42,198 nt of DNA from SAR116 cluster bacterium (GCA_004212735.1 SHBD01000012.1:1-42198), one strand, 5' to 3'. Positions 18,069 to 27,683 are shown, numbered from the stretch's first letter. The notes: generated by a model from the letters alone, not told the origin. Program-made: numbers and translations.

Positions 18069-19238
18069 TTAATTACCGATCAGCGGGATGACCGACTGGT
18101 TGCCATCTTCTGTCGTGACCAGTGATAATCCCTGCGCCAGAAGTGCATTCTTCACTGCGGCGATGGTCCCCTCAACATTTACCGTGACCACGCCGGAGGT
18201 CAAATCGAGCTTGCGGATCCGATAGCCGTTGAACACTGCAATCTGGTCAAAAACGGCAAGCCGTGACGCCCACTCCTCAAGTGAATTGATCGGCAGGATT
18301 AAAGTCATCTTCTGGGTATCATTGCCCGAAATGGCATTGGCCGCATACCAACTGGCCTGCATTTCCTGCAAAATCTGCGACCGAGCAACAGCAAGTTGAC
18401 CGACAAGATCACTCGATACTGGCAGATCCACCATCTTAGCCAAGGTGGTTATCAATTCGCCATCACGGGAGAACAATTGTCCATCCACCGTCAGCACCGG
18501 AGACGAGCCGTCATAGTCAAGGCGCGCAATGACCAGCATTGTCTGCTCCGCTTCCGCCAGCGTTGTGGCAAGGCTTAATGTCACCGGGTTGGCCCTTGCC
18601 AGATCCTCGGCGCGCAGGCTCCGCTCATTGATGATAGTCGGTTCCAGCAGCACAAAATTTACCAGCCCGTTTGAGGTCTCTACAGCCTCACGCCACCCTG
18701 ACAGCCAGCTATTGTCATTTTGCCAGGCGCGCGCGCCATCGGGCCCTTGCCAGACCGGTACGACAAGGATGGGGGGGCTGCGAAGTTCGGTCCATCGCAA
18801 ACCATCCTTGCGAAAACTTGCCCGTAAGCGATCGGCATCAAAACAGAAATCAAGAAGCGCGATGTACCGGCCCTCCAGACTATTCTCCTCGGTGATGTGA
18901 ACGAAATCGGAAAATTGATCAAGGTCATGGCGATCCAGAAACTGACTGATTTTCTCTGGATCATTCAAGAGCCGGTCAAGCACTACGGTAAATGCTGTCT
19001 CGGCGGCAGCGCGCGTGCCGAGCTGGCGCGCTTCACTGGCGGTATCAGCGAGCTGGTCGATGCTGACATTGTTCACACCGAACTGAGGGGTGCTGCACTC
19101 CTCTGCATGGGCTTGCAATCCCACAATCAGAAGCGGCAATACAAGGATCAGAAGGCAGCTTTTGACAGATTGCAAGATGACTGGCAGAACGACTGGCAAA
19201 ACTCCGGTCCACCTGAAAATTAATGCTGCATACACCAC
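18069..19238 (-). CDS. DUF2066 domain-containing exported protein
   Basis: This 389-residue protein of unknown function matches DUF2066, a family usually found beside hdaA and purM in alphaproteobacteria. A hydrophobic N-terminal segment (about residues 12-45, ending GLQAHAEEC) is a signal peptide or anchor. The family core includes LGTRAAAETAFTVVLDRLL, RYIALLDFCFDADRLRASF and SPPILVVPVWQGPDGARAW. The C-terminal half resembles a repeated beta-rich unit (LPINSLEEWASRLAVF onwards). The exact start is uncertain, because several upstream codons would give a similar signal. It lies head-to-head with purM and just upstream of hdaA. Confidence 0.88.
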   Translation of the reverse strand: MVYAALIFRWTGVLPVVLPVILQSVKSCLLILVLPLLIVGLQAHAEECSTPQFGVNNVSIDQLADTASEARQLGTRAAAETAFTVVLDRLLNDPEKISQFLDRHDLDQFSDFVHITEENSLEGRYIALLDFCFDADRLRASFRKDGLRWTELRSPPILVVPVWQGPDGARAWQNDNSWLSGWREAVETSNGLVNFVLLEPTIINERSLRAEDLARANPVTLSLATTLAEAEQTMLVIARLDYDGSSPVLTVDGQLFSRDGELITTLAKMVDLPVSSDLVGQLAVARSQILQEMQASWYAANAISGNDTQKMTLILPINSLEEWASRLAVFDQIAVFNGYRIRKLDLTSGVVTVNVEGTIAAVKNALLAQGLSLVTTEDGNQSVIPLIGN

Positions 19239-19300
19239 CGCAAAGCCCTATGATACCAACGTTCCGCTCCCTTATACCATTACCAACAGATGAAGCCAGC

Positions 19301-20383
19301 ATGTCAGACAAAAATCCAAACAGCAAATCGTTGAGCTATCGGGATGCTGGCGTTGATATTGATGCGGGTGATCAACTTGTTGCAGACATCGCGCCCCATG
19401 CAAAACGCACGAGGCGAAGCGGGGCTGATGCATCGCTTGGTGGTTTTGGGGGGCTGTTTGACCTGCGTGCAGCCGGATTTTCTGACCCAATTCTGGTGGC
19501 GGCAACCGATGGCGTTGGAACCAAATTGGAACTGGCAAAGCAATTGGGCCTGCATCGGGGTCTCGGCATTGATTTGGTGGCAATGTGCGCGAACGATATT
19601 CTTGTTCAAGGAGCAATGCCTCTATTTTTTCTCGATTATTTTGCAACCGGAAAACTTGAACCAACAGTGGCGGCAGAGGTTGTGGCTGGCATTGCGGATG
19701 GATGCCTCGAGGTCGAATGTGCATTGATTGGCGGCGAAACAGCCGAAATGCCCGGCATCTACCCTGCCGGATCCTATGATTTGGCCGGATTTTGTGTTGG
19801 CGCGGCGGAACGCGGCACTCTGCTTAAACCGGGAATGGCGAGAGCAGGTGATATTGCCATTGCGCTCCCCTCCTCTGGCGTTCATTCGAACGGCTATTCA
19901 CTAGTTCGCAAAATTATTGAAGTTACCGGCGCAGACCTTGCGGCAACGGCCCCCGGCGAAACGAATAAAACTCTGGGTGAGGCTTTGCTGACACCGACGC
20001 GTCTTTACCAGAAAGCCGTGAACTGTGCGTTGGCAACAGGAGGTGTTCATGGAGTCGTGCATGTCACTGGTGGTGGGCTGATTGAAAACCCGCCCCGCGT
20101 TTATAATGATGACCTCAGCCTTGTGCTGGACCTTGCCAGCAATCCGCTGCCGCCTCTTTTTTCCTGGTTGCAAACAGCTGGTAATGTTGAGACGTATGAG
20201 CTTGCCAGAACCTTTAATTGCGGTATTGGAATGCTGTTCTTTATTGCGCCCGACAGCGCCGACGCGCTGCTTTCTGCCTTGACGGAAGGACCTGAACCCG
20301 ACGCCTGGGTTGCTGGCAAATTGATCGAGCGTGATACACAACCAGCCGTTATCTTGCATAATAGTGAGAGCTGGGCCTCTTGA
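19301..20383 (+). CDS. purM: Phosphoribosylformylglycinamidine cyclo-ligase (AIR synthetase)
   Basis: PurM makes aminoimidazole ribotide from FGAM with ATP, the fifth step of purine synthesis. The 360-residue product starts MSDKNPNSKSLSYRDAGVDI. Motifs include GGFGGLFDL, VAATDGVGTKLELA (nucleotide and substrate loop), MCANDILVQGAMPLFFLDY, GGETAEMPGIY and SSGVHSNGYSLVRK. I use ATG 19301 rather than the open upstream ATG 19223, because the longer form would overlap the divergent DUF2066 start and adds residues absent from the family. Its stop overlaps the TTG start of purN. Confidence 0.96.
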   Translation: MSDKNPNSKSLSYRDAGVDIDAGDQLVADIAPHAKRTRRSGADASLGGFGGLFDLRAAGFSDPILVAATDGVGTKLELAKQLGLHRGLGIDLVAMCANDILVQGAMPLFFLDYFATGKLEPTVAAEVVAGIADGCLEVECALIGGETAEMPGIYPAGSYDLAGFCVGAAERGTLLKPGMARAGDIAIALPSSGVHSNGYSLVRKIIEVTGADLAATAPGETNKTLGEALLTPTRLYQKAVNCALATGGVHGVVHVTGGGLIENPPRVYNDDLSLVLDLASNPLPPLFSWLQTAGNVETYELARTFNCGIGMLFFIAPDSADALLSALTEGPEPDAWVAGKLIERDTQPAVILHNSESWAS

Positions 20384-21060
20384 CCAAGACCCGTATCGCC
20401 ATTCTGATATCAGGCAGGGGCAGCAACATGCAACGCCTCGTTGAGACCTGCGAGCTGACACTACCCTCCGTCGAAATTGTCCTAGTCGCCAGCAACAAAC
20501 CGTGCGCCGGCATTGAATTTGCCGCGACCCGAGGTCTACCGACGGCACTGATTGACCGACAAGCCTATAACAGTCGGCAGGCGCAGGAAACAGCGCTTGG
20601 GCAAGCGATCGAAGCGGCGGCAGCCAATTGGATTTTCCTTGCTGGCTATATGGCCGTTTTGAGTGGCGATTTTGTGGGACGATTCACTGGCCGAATACTC
20701 AACATTCATCCATCTATTTTGCCTGCATTTAAGGGTTTGAACACTCATCAACGGGCTCTTGATGCTGGGGTGTTACATCATGGTGCGTCCGTGCATATTG
20801 TTACCGCTGCCTTGGATGATGGACCAATAATTCTTCAGGCTGACCTCGAAATCAGTAAAGACGAGACAACTCAGACATTGGCTGAGCGTGTTCTGCGATT
20901 GGAGCATCAACTTCTTCCCTTTGTGCTGGCAAGCCTCGTTACGGGCGATTTGAAACTTCAAAACGCTGTTCCACACTGGGCGAACTACGCCGACATTTTG
21001 GCTGCGGCTGATGCGGAGACGCGTGATTTTCTTGAAAATCATGTAATTTGGCCCAACTGA
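20380..21060 (+). CDS. purN: Phosphoribosylglycinamide formyltransferase
   Basis: PurN transfers a formyl group from 10-formyl-tetrahydrofolate to GAR. The 226 residues begin with the GAR-binding ILISGRGSNMQRL and include FLAGYMAVLSGDFV. The catalytic Asn-His pair is in ILNIHPSILPAFKGL, and the catalytic Asp is in ALDDGPIILQ. The start is TTG at 20380, overlapping the purM stop (TTGA), so translation is coupled. Its length is slightly above the family norm because of a C-terminal tail ending NHVIWPN. Confidence 0.95.
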   Translation: MTKTRIAILISGRGSNMQRLVETCELTLPSVEIVLVASNKPCAGIEFAATRGLPTALIDRQAYNSRQAQETALGQAIEAAAANWIFLAGYMAVLSGDFVGRFTGRILNIHPSILPAFKGLNTHQRALDAGVLHHGASVHIVTAALDDGPIILQADLEISKDETTQTLAERVLRLEHQLLPFVLASLVTGDLKLQNAVPHWANYADILAAADAETRDFLENHVIWPN

Positions 21061-21180
21061 CACTGACTGGCTGTTTTTCAGCTCACTGCGACCGATCGCC
21101 TGATGGGTGAAGGATGGATTGATTTAAACAACACGATGCGCGATAAAGATCTAGAAAATTGCCATGGGGAGATATTGGGA

Positions 21181-21312
21181 ATGGACACAAGCAATCTGGA
21201 CAAACAGGCAAAGGCACATTTGGCCTTTTATCATAACTTTATGACAGCATCCAAAATCATCGCCGGTCTGGTGATTTTGACGCTGGTTATTATGGCGGGA
21301 ACCCTGCTTTAG
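21181..21312 (+). CDS. Small single-pass membrane protein, possible aa3-type oxidase subunit IV-like
   Basis: This 43-residue ORF (MDTSNLDKQAKAHLAFYHNF then a hydrophobic segment of about 20 residues ending MAGTLL) is preceded by GGGGAG about 9 bases upstream of its ATG. The layout, a short polar N-terminus with an aromatic FYHNF followed by one membrane helix, resembles the small alphaproteobacterial cytochrome c oxidase subunit IV family. I cannot confirm homology, and no oxidase genes are nearby. A longer frame is open from 21103, but its extra residues look non-conserved. An intrinsic terminator follows 37 bases later, supporting a genuine transcribed gene. Confidence 0.6.
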   Translation: MDTSNLDKQAKAHLAFYHNFMTASKIIAGLVILTLVIMAGTLL

Positions 21313-21349
21313 ATTAGCGGCATTGCCTTAATCATCTGCAAAGACAAAC

Positions 21350-21376
21350 GGCGGGCAATGCCCGCCTTTATTATTA
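21350..21376 (+). terminator. Intrinsic terminator after the purM-purN-small gene cluster
   Basis: GGCGGGC (21350-21356), loop AAT, GCCCGCC (21360-21366), then TTTATTATTAT. A perfect 7-bp GC-rich stem with a T-rich tail on the plus strand. It sits between the small membrane gene and the convergent ndk stop and could also slow minus-strand transcription. Confidence 0.85.
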
Positions 21377-21399
21377 TGATGTGTCCAGTTTAACGCTTG

Positions 21400-21822
21400 C
21401 TAGTCGGTGATCTCGCAGCCTGCAAAGAAATAGGCGATTTCGATGGCCGCGTTCTCAGGACTGTCAGAGCCATGAACGGAGTTGGCTTCGATCGACTCAG
21501 CAAAATCTTTTCTGATCGTTCCGTTGGCAGCATCCGCCGGGTTTGTCGCACCCATTGTTTCTCGGTTCTTTGCAATCGCATTCTCGCCCTCAAGAACCTG
21601 TAGCACAACCGGGCCGGAGGTCATGAATGCAACAAGGTCATTATAAAATGGCCTCTCGGCATGGACCGCGTAAAAAGCCTTGGCCTCAGCCTCGCTCAGT
21701 TGTTTGCGCTTTTGGCCGATAATCCGCAGGCCAGCTTCCTCCAGACGGGCATTAATATGACCAGTCAAATTACGGCGTGTTGCGTCCGGCTTGATGATGG
21801 AGAAGGTTCTTTCGAGGGCCAT
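21400..21822 (-). CDS. ndk: Nucleoside-diphosphate kinase
   Basis: Ndk equilibrates nucleoside di- and triphosphates. The 140-residue product has the standard length and begins [18 protein letters not shown]. The phosphorylated histidine is His117 in the signature NSVHGSDS. The [18 protein letters not shown] loop is also present. I chose ATG 21822, preceded by AAAGGA, over an upstream in-frame ATG at 21843 that adds seven atypical residues. Downstream of its stop, the strong hairpin at 21350-21366 may help end the transcript. Confidence 0.97.
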   Translation of the reverse strand: MALERTFSIIKPDATRRNLTGHINARLEEAGLRIIGQKRKQLSEAEAKAFYAVHAERPFYNDLVAFMTSGPVVLQVLEGENAIAKNRETMGATNPADAANGTIRKDFAESIEANSVHGSDSPENAAIEIAYFFAGCEITD

Positions 21823-22011
21823 GGTGATTCCTTTGCATTTCAAATAACTGCGTCGAGTGGTTCAGCCATCCAATAAGATTGGTGGGCAACGGTTGGCTTC
21901 ATCAAAAGCGGTGGTCGCCATCACCATTACGCCGCCTTAATAGGCAATGCTGGGCGTGGTTACAAGTCCCAATTTACCTGCCCACAAGACATCGAGGCAT
22001 GTGCCTGCATT

Positions 22012-22464
22012 TCAGGCATTTTTCTGCCATCTTCCATCATCAGATTGCGCATAATAGCCAAGCTTCAGGGCGGCGTTTTCTCCCCACTCCTTCCATTGGA
22101 CGCGGGCGTCAATGGTCTGCGCATCAGAGCGGCCGTCAAACAGGTTGAACACCCTCTCGAACCCCCCCAGATCAGGGGGCCTTTGCCCATGGACCAGAAA
22201 CAGAAATGGCGCGTTAATTGGATTGCGCTCGGGGTCCGTTGAAATCCAGACAGGTGCAACATCGACACCCTCGGCATCATCCACACCATGCGGCATCCAC
22301 GACTCTGCCTCATGTGTCCACAGCGCTGCATCCAGCGCTGTTGCAGCCGGCTTTGGACACAAGATCAGGGCCGACTTCCCAGCCGCTAGTGTCTTTTTCA
22401 ATAACATGATCAGCGCCGTTTCAAGGTCAGACTGGGTCAGATGATAAAAATCAACCTGGGTCAT
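22012..22464 (-). CDS. holC: DNA polymerase III subunit chi
   Basis: The chi subunit links the clamp loader to single-strand binding protein at the replication fork. The 150 residues begin MTQVDFYHLTQSDLETAL, the typical HolC N-terminus. Further family features are KSALILCPKPAATALDAALWT, WISTDPERNPINAPFLFLVHG and FERVFNLFDG. Length is normal. It follows pepA on the same strand with a 29-base gap, the usual pepA-holC order in proteobacteria. About 190 bases separate its stop from the ndk start; nothing recognisable lies there. Confidence 0.93.
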   Translation of the reverse strand: MTQVDFYHLTQSDLETALIMLLKKTLAAGKSALILCPKPAATALDAALWTHEAESWMPHGVDDAEGVDVAPVWISTDPERNPINAPFLFLVHGQRPPDLGGFERVFNLFDGRSDAQTIDARVQWKEWGENAALKLGYYAQSDDGRWQKNA

Positions 22465-22493
22465 TACACTGCTTCACTTCACTGTCCCGGCAA

Positions 22494-23963
22494 CTAGTCC
22501 TTTTTTGAAAGACTGACATCCGTCCATTGATCGATCATCCGATTTAACAGTCTGACACCAAAACCAGTGCCGCCCTTCGGCACAGTTGCGGTCGCCTTAT
22601 CTGACCAAGCCTTGCCAGCAATGTCGAGGTGAGCCCACGGAGTACCATCAACAAAACGTTCGAGGAAACAGGCCGCAGTGATCGAGCCGCCATACGGACC
22701 ACCAATATTCTTCATATCAGCAATATGTGATTTAAGCATTTTGTCATAAGCCTCGCCCATCGGCATGCGCCACAGCTTCTCGTCTGTTGCCTCACCGGCG
22801 ACTGCAAGCTGCGCCGAGAGATCGTCACTGTTCGAGAACATGCCAGCATATTCCTTACCAAGTGAGACCAGAATAGCACCCGTCAATGTCGCCAAGTTTA
22901 CCATAGCCTGCGGCTTGAATCTTGTCTCCGTGTAATGCAGTGCGTCGGCCAAGACGAGGCGACCCTCGGCATCAGTATTAATAACCTCAATTGTTTTACC
23001 AGACATCGCAGTGACCACATCACCCGGACGCTGCGCATTTCCATCAGGCATGTTTTCGACAAGACCGATCACACCCACAACATTGCGCTGAACTTTTCTT
23101 CCGGCAATGGCACACATTGCTCCGGTGACCGCAGCAGAACCACCCATATCCCATTTCATATCCTCCATACCTTTTGGAGGTTTCAACGAGATACCGCCAG
23201 TGTCGAAGGTCACACCCTTGCCCACAAGTGCAACGGGGGCCTCACTGCCTCCCCCTTTCCAATTCATGACCACCATCCGTGATTCGCGCCGACTGCCCTG
23301 ACCAACGCCAAGCAATGCGCCCATCCCAAGATTCTCCATCTCCACCTCGTCCAGAACATCCACCTCGAGACCAAGCTCAACAAGTGTTTCGCACCGATCC
23401 GCATAAACAGTGGGATACAGCTTGTTGGCGGGCTCAAAAACCAGATCACGAGCCAAACAGACACCATTAACAAGCGCATTACGGTCGGCGATGAGAGGAT
23501 GCTGCTCATCAATGCCATCAGCAATCAAGGTGAGCGAGATGGTTTCGCTAACGCTGTCAGTCTCGGTGAAATACTCCTCAAAATGATAGCCAGCTAACCG
23601 CATGCCAAAAACCAGGTCGGCAATGACATCGTCAGCGAGACGGTGCTCGGGCATATGTCCACGTTTCTGTGCAGTTGCCTCGAGGGCCTTGAAAATATTG
23701 CCACCAATATCTTCAGCATCCCGTCCGGCCTCAGGCGCGTCACCTACACCAATGAGCAGATAGGTGCCAGCCGCGCCATACAGCGTCAGGCTTTTGCCCT
23801 TCGCGCCTGTAAACTGGGCTGACCCCATCGCTGCTATCAGTTCAGCCGCCGTCGTTTTATCAAGATGGGGAATAATCGTTGCATTGGTACCAATCAGACA
23901 GATTGTAACAACATCACCCTCGGGTGCTACAGACGACAGAACGAGTTTCAACTTATTAGCCAT
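22494..23963 (-). CDS. pepA: Leucyl aminopeptidase (M17)
   Basis: This 489-residue cytosolic dimetal aminopeptidase cleaves N-terminal residues from peptides. The catalytic domain has VGKGVTFDTGGISLKPP (metal and catalytic Lys/Asp), MKWDMGGSAAV and the hallmark NTDAEGRLVLADAL. The N-terminal macro-like domain spans about residues 1-170. I chose ATG 23963 (MANKLKLVLSS) because AAGGTG lies 6 bases upstream and family members begin there. The frame stays open to 24374, but that extension would run into the lptF coding region. It is first in the pepA-holC operon and divergent from lptF. Confidence 0.96.
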   Translation of the reverse strand: MANKLKLVLSSVAPEGDVVTICLIGTNATIIPHLDKTTAAELIAAMGSAQFTGAKGKSLTLYGAAGTYLLIGVGDAPEAGRDAEDIGGNIFKALEATAQKRGHMPEHRLADDVIADLVFGMRLAGYHFEEYFTETDSVSETISLTLIADGIDEQHPLIADRNALVNGVCLARDLVFEPANKLYPTVYADRCETLVELGLEVDVLDEVEMENLGMGALLGVGQGSRRESRMVVMNWKGGGSEAPVALVGKGVTFDTGGISLKPPKGMEDMKWDMGGSAAVTGAMCAIAGRKVQRNVVGVIGLVENMPDGNAQRPGDVVTAMSGKTIEVINTDAEGRLVLADALHYTETRFKPQAMVNLATLTGAILVSLGKEYAGMFSNSDDLSAQLAVAGEATDEKLWRMPMGEAYDKMLKSHIADMKNIGGPYGGSITAACFLERFVDGTPWAHLDIAGKAWSDKATATVPKGGTGFGVRLLNRMIDQWTDVSLSKKD

Positions 23964-24133
23964 TAATTCACCTTGCTGTTTTAGATTTTCGGGATGTTGA
24001 CCGACCTGATCGATGGACACGATAAAACAGAGTTGTTTGCCCCCTGTCAAACCGTGATGACCAGCCCTGTCCTTGTCACTGCGGCCAATTCTGATCAGGC
24101 CATTGAATCCATGTGCAGAAACAATCAATGTTT

Positions 24134-24162
24134 TTGCGTTTCCACTAGATGATGTGTTATCT
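24134..24162 (+). promoter_or_regulatory. Putative sigma-70 promoter of the lptFG-surA-pdxA-rsmA operon
   Basis: TTGCGT (24134-24139) and TTATCT (24157-24162) are spaced by 17 bases, placing transcription start near 24169 and the lptF ATG about 20 bases later. It lies in the 226-base divergent gap between pepA and lptF. Confidence 0.45.
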
Positions 24163-24189
24163 AAAGGCCTCAACGTCAATGGACTAACC

Positions 24190-25311
24190 ATGCAATTCAG
24201 CCGATATATTTTTGCGCAGCTGTTGCGGACAACATGTGCCGTCACTTTGGTGATCATCGGCATTGTCTGGTTGTTCCAGACAATTCGACTGCTCGAAATG
24301 GTGATCAGTCGCGGAGCGGCATTCACCGATTTCATCGTGATGTCTCTTGCGGTCATTCCACTCTGGCTTACCATTGCCCTGCCAATCGGGGCCTTTGTTG
24401 CGGTAAATTGGGTGTTTCACCGCATTCTGAACGACCGCGAACTTACGGTAATGCAGGCAATCGGCCTCAGCCCGATGCAGATTGCGCGCGCACCAATTGC
24501 CCTTGGCATAGTCGTTACTGTTGCGATGCTGGCCAACTCCATTTTTCTTCTTCCCAGCTCCTTTGGCGTTTACAAGGAACTACAATTCAAAATTCGCAAC
24601 AGCATTCCCGCGATCCTTCTCCAAGACAACGTGTTCATCGATGTCGTTGATGGTATGACCATGTTGATTGGTAAGCATGGAGCCAACGGGATTGCTAATG
24701 ATGTTTTCATCCACGACACCAGAAATGAGGGCAAGGTAATCACTGTTTTGGCCGAATCCGGGAAGTTCATCAATACGGATGGCGCGCCTGCCCTTGTGCT
24801 GCAAAATGGCCAGAGGGCAGAGCTGACCGGTGACACCAACAACAGTGCAATGCTTTATTTTGACAGCCATACGATGTCAATCACCGCCACGCAGGGGCCA
24901 AAATCCGAGCGCATGCCGATCGATATGAATGAGGATACAATTGTCAATCTTCTTGATCCGGCAAAATCACCCCACCCCACTTATTTCAGCGAGCGGCGCG
25001 CCGAAGGGCACTACCGCATCACGTCACCATTCCTCGGACTCGCAATGATCCTGATTGCAACGGCACTTACCCTGCGCGGTCAGATCAGGCGTGATCTGTG
25101 GTGGCGTCGTGCCTTTGTGAACATCGTTATCGGCATTGGCACGATCATAGTTCTCGTCATGTCGCGGAGCATCGCAACCTCAACACCGCAATTTGTTCCC
25201 CTGCTCTATGCAAGCGTCATTGTTCCCATGGTGATATGTCTGTTATCACTCTACGGAACCCGTCACATTGCCGCATCAAGCAACCAGTTATCTGACCAGG
25301 CAAGCGCATGA
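24190..25311 (+). CDS. lptF: LPS export ABC transporter permease LptF
   Basis: LptF is one of the two inner-membrane permeases that, with LptB2, push lipopolysaccharide onto the LptC-A-D bridge. The 373-residue sequence (YjgP/YjgQ family) begins MQFSRYIFAQLLRTT. Three membrane segments precede a large periplasmic beta-jellyroll domain (about residues 125-260), and three more follow (from about 280). The start is ATG 24190; the open frame upstream to 24073 enters the pepA promoter region. The stop overlaps the lptG ATG by 4 bases. Confidence 0.94.
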   Translation: MQFSRYIFAQLLRTTCAVTLVIIGIVWLFQTIRLLEMVISRGAAFTDFIVMSLAVIPLWLTIALPIGAFVAVNWVFHRILNDRELTVMQAIGLSPMQIARAPIALGIVVTVAMLANSIFLLPSSFGVYKELQFKIRNSIPAILLQDNVFIDVVDGMTMLIGKHGANGIANDVFIHDTRNEGKVITVLAESGKFINTDGAPALVLQNGQRAELTGDTNNSAMLYFDSHTMSITATQGPKSERMPIDMNEDTIVNLLDPAKSPHPTYFSERRAEGHYRITSPFLGLAMILIATALTLRGQIRRDLWWRRAFVNIVIGIGTIIVLVMSRSIATSTPQFVPLLYASVIVPMVICLLSLYGTRHIAASSNQLSDQASA

Positions 25312-26414
25312 GTAGAATGTCAATTTTTGGATTGCTATTCCGCTATTTTGCCAAACGGCATCTGCTCTGGACCGGTCTCTGCCTTTTTGGCCTCACCGCT
25401 ATCGTATCAATAATACAGGTCGTTGAATTAATCAGACGCGTCAGCGTCCTGAAAAACAACAACGTTGACGTCAATTTCCTGATCCTGTCTATGCTGAATC
25501 TACCTGCGGTGATTGACGTTGTTCTGCCCTTTGCGCTGCTGTGCGGTTCAATGCTTTGTTTCAACACCCTCAACAAAACCAATGAGTTTATCGTCACAAG
25601 GGGTATGGGCACGTCAATTTGGACCGCTCTTTACCCCGCGTTTGCAGCGGCTTTTGGCGTTGGGTTGTTTTTTGTAATGGTGATCAATCCAATAGGATCT
25701 TTTACAGCAAAACAATACGAAAAACAGATGGTTAAAATCTTTGGCACCGATGATCGCAACCTTTCGGTAACAGCAGACGGAATCTGGTTGCGCGACAGGC
25801 GGGACGATCGCCAGTTAATCATCCATGGTGACGCTCTGGACGCAGTCAATGTCAGCATCATAAACCCGGTAATTTACCAGTTTGCGACACCCGGTGAATT
25901 GCAAACCCGGCTGCGTGGAAGCGCCATGCTGCTTACAGACACCGGTTGGATGATTGAGGACACAGTGGCATGGGACAACGATGGTGGCCGCAAAGAGATT
26001 GGCACTCTAATGATTTCTACGAACATCGCCACTCTCGACATCGAACGGTCAACTGAACCACCGCACACCATTCCGGTTTACACACTCCCCCGCTTTATTG
26101 AGATGCTGGAGAACACTGGATTGCCCACAATAAATCACAGCATTCATTTCCATCAATTGTTGGCCCTGCCATTACTTTTGGTTGGTATCACAATGCTGGG
26201 GGCCCGCTTTACCCTGAGAAACGTAAATAAAGGTCGACGCATGCAGCTTTTCACCCGCGGCGTCTTGATTGCGACAGCTATTTTCATTTACGGCTATTTC
26301 ATGCAAATTCTAGGTTCAACATTTAGGGTGCCGCCGGCCGTTGCCGGCTGGGCGCCGGCAGCTACAATTCTGCTTACTGGCGCAGCACTGCTGGCAAGAC
26401 TCGATGAAAGTTAG
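25308..26414 (+). CDS. lptG: LPS export ABC transporter permease LptG
   Basis: This 368-residue partner permease of LptF has the same topology: N-terminal membrane segments (about residues 15-115), a periplasmic domain (about 130-265) and C-terminal segments (HFHQLLALPLLLVGITML onwards). The segment RGMGTSIWTALYPAFAAAFGVGLFF is typical of the family. ATGA overlap with lptF gives coupled translation and a 1:1 ratio. An in-frame ATG at codon 4 is an alternative start. Followed after 12 bases by surA. Confidence 0.93.
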   Translation: MSRMSIFGLLFRYFAKRHLLWTGLCLFGLTAIVSIIQVVELIRRVSVLKNNNVDVNFLILSMLNLPAVIDVVLPFALLCGSMLCFNTLNKTNEFIVTRGMGTSIWTALYPAFAAAFGVGLFFVMVINPIGSFTAKQYEKQMVKIFGTDDRNLSVTADGIWLRDRRDDRQLIIHGDALDAVNVSIINPVIYQFATPGELQTRLRGSAMLLTDTGWMIEDTVAWDNDGGRKEIGTLMISTNIATLDIERSTEPPHTIPVYTLPRFIEMLENTGLPTINHSIHFHQLLALPLLLVGITMLGARFTLRNVNKGRRMQLFTRGVLIATAIFIYGYFMQILGSTFRVPPAVAGWAPAATILLTGAALLARLDES

Positions 26415-26426
26415 GAACGGTCCTCA

Positions 26427-27683
26427 ATGAAGCGATCAATCGCCTTTGCTATCACGATTTTGATGTTTTGCGGACTGCCTCTTGCCGCATGGGCGTCAGT
26501 CAACATTGTCGCGACGGTGAATGGAGAGCCGATCACTAGCTATGAGCTTGAGCAACGCATTCTGATGCTCAAGGATGCAACAAACATCGAGATCAACAAA
26601 CAGACAGAAAAGCGGATCAGTGATGATGCCCTGCAAATGCTGATTGACGACAGTTTGAAACTACAGGTGGCCAGTGATGATAGTGGTGGGCTGAGGTCTG
26701 CCGCCATTGCCAAGGCCAATGAGCTGATTGATGCGTCATTTGCCTCAGAGGGCAAAACCGGCATAGCCACTCTGCGGGAAATCGGCATTGATCCTATGAC
26801 TGTTCAGTCCAAATTTGTCAGCGACCTGATCTGGTCCGATTATTTGCAACGAATATACCGCGATAAATTTGCCAGCATTGACGATAAGATCGACACAGAG
26901 TTGGCACGGCTCGAAAAAAATGCCAGCAGCCCACAGATCAAACTCAGCGAGATTGTGTTAACGCCCGCACCAAACCGCAATCTCAAACAAACTTTTGATC
27001 TTGCGAAACAGATGGTTGCTGCCATCCGAAAAGGCGCAAATTTCAATGCTATCGCCCAACAATATTCCGGTGCTGGAAGTGCAAAACAGGGTGGTCGTAT
27101 CGGCTGGCTGGTTACTGAGCGGCTGCCCCTTTCCTTTATCGAGACATTAGCGGCCATCAGCAACGGCGAAACCAGCGACCCTATTGAGCTCGATGGTGCC
27201 ATCTATGTTTTTCGAAAAGATGGCGAACGCAAAAAGGGGTTGGCAGACGAGTCGCAAACCCGTATCTGGCTTGCACGGGCATTTCTTCCCTTGCCAGCGG
27301 ACGCAACCAATGCCGACAGGCTTGAGGCTGGTGCCCAGATTGAGCGTGACGCCGCTAACATTAGCAGCTGTGACCAACTGGAGGAGCTTAACGCCAGCTA
27401 TGGATCGTCCGCCGTGGCACGCCTTGACGAGATAGTTTTGGCAGACCTCGCGCCGCAAATGCAGAAACTCGTAAGCTCACTGGATGACAATCAGCCGAGT
27501 GCGTCGATTGCCTTTGCTGAGGGAATTGCCACTATGATGGTCTGCCGTCGTGACAAACCAGAGCTGAACTTACCAAGCCGCGAGGAAGTCCGCAGGGTTC
27601 AGTTTGACCGTTTGTTTGGCGATCTGAGTGAAAGACATCTCGTAAGGCTGCGTCGCAGTGCCGTAATCGACATGCGCAATTGA
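26427..27683 (+). CDS. surA: Periplasmic chaperone and peptidyl-prolyl isomerase SurA
   Basis: SurA escorts outer-membrane proteins, including LptD, through the periplasm. The 418-residue precursor has a signal peptide (MKRSIAFAITILMFCGLPLA, predicted cleavage after AWA at residue 23). An N-terminal chaperone domain contains VNGEPITSYELEQRI and DDALQMLIDDSLKLQVA. One parvulin domain (about residues 170-270) shows IKLSEIVLTP and GGRIGWLVTERLPLSF. E. coli SurA has two parvulin domains; this version has one, as is common in alphaproteobacteria. Genetic linkage with lptFG fits a shared envelope-assembly role. Confidence 0.93.
   Translation: MKRSIAFAITILMFCGLPLAAWASVNIVATVNGEPITSYELEQRILMLKDATNIEINKQTEKRISDDALQMLIDDSLKLQVASDDSGGLRSAAIAKANELIDASFASEGKTGIATLREIGIDPMTVQSKFVSDLIWSDYLQRIYRDKFASIDDKIDTELARLEKNASSPQIKLSEIVLTPAPNRNLKQTFDLAKQMVAAIRKGANFNAIAQQYSGAGSAKQGGRIGWLVTERLPLSFIETLAAISNGETSDPIELDGAIYVFRKDGERKKGLADESQTRIWLARAFLPLPADATNADRLEAGAQIERDAANISSCDQLEELNASYGSSAVARLDEIVLADLAPQMQKLVSSLDDNQPSASIAFAEGIATMMVCRRDKPELNLPSREEVRRVQFDRLFGDLSERHLVRLRRSAVIDMRN

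Noticed and set aside
24073-24189. N-terminal extension of lptF
   Set aside because: It contains the likely promoter and lacks the LptF N-terminal pattern; ATG 24190 fits the family.
23964-24374. N-terminal extension of pepA
   Set aside because: It would overlap the divergent lptF coding region; the ribosome-binding site and family alignment favour ATG 23963.
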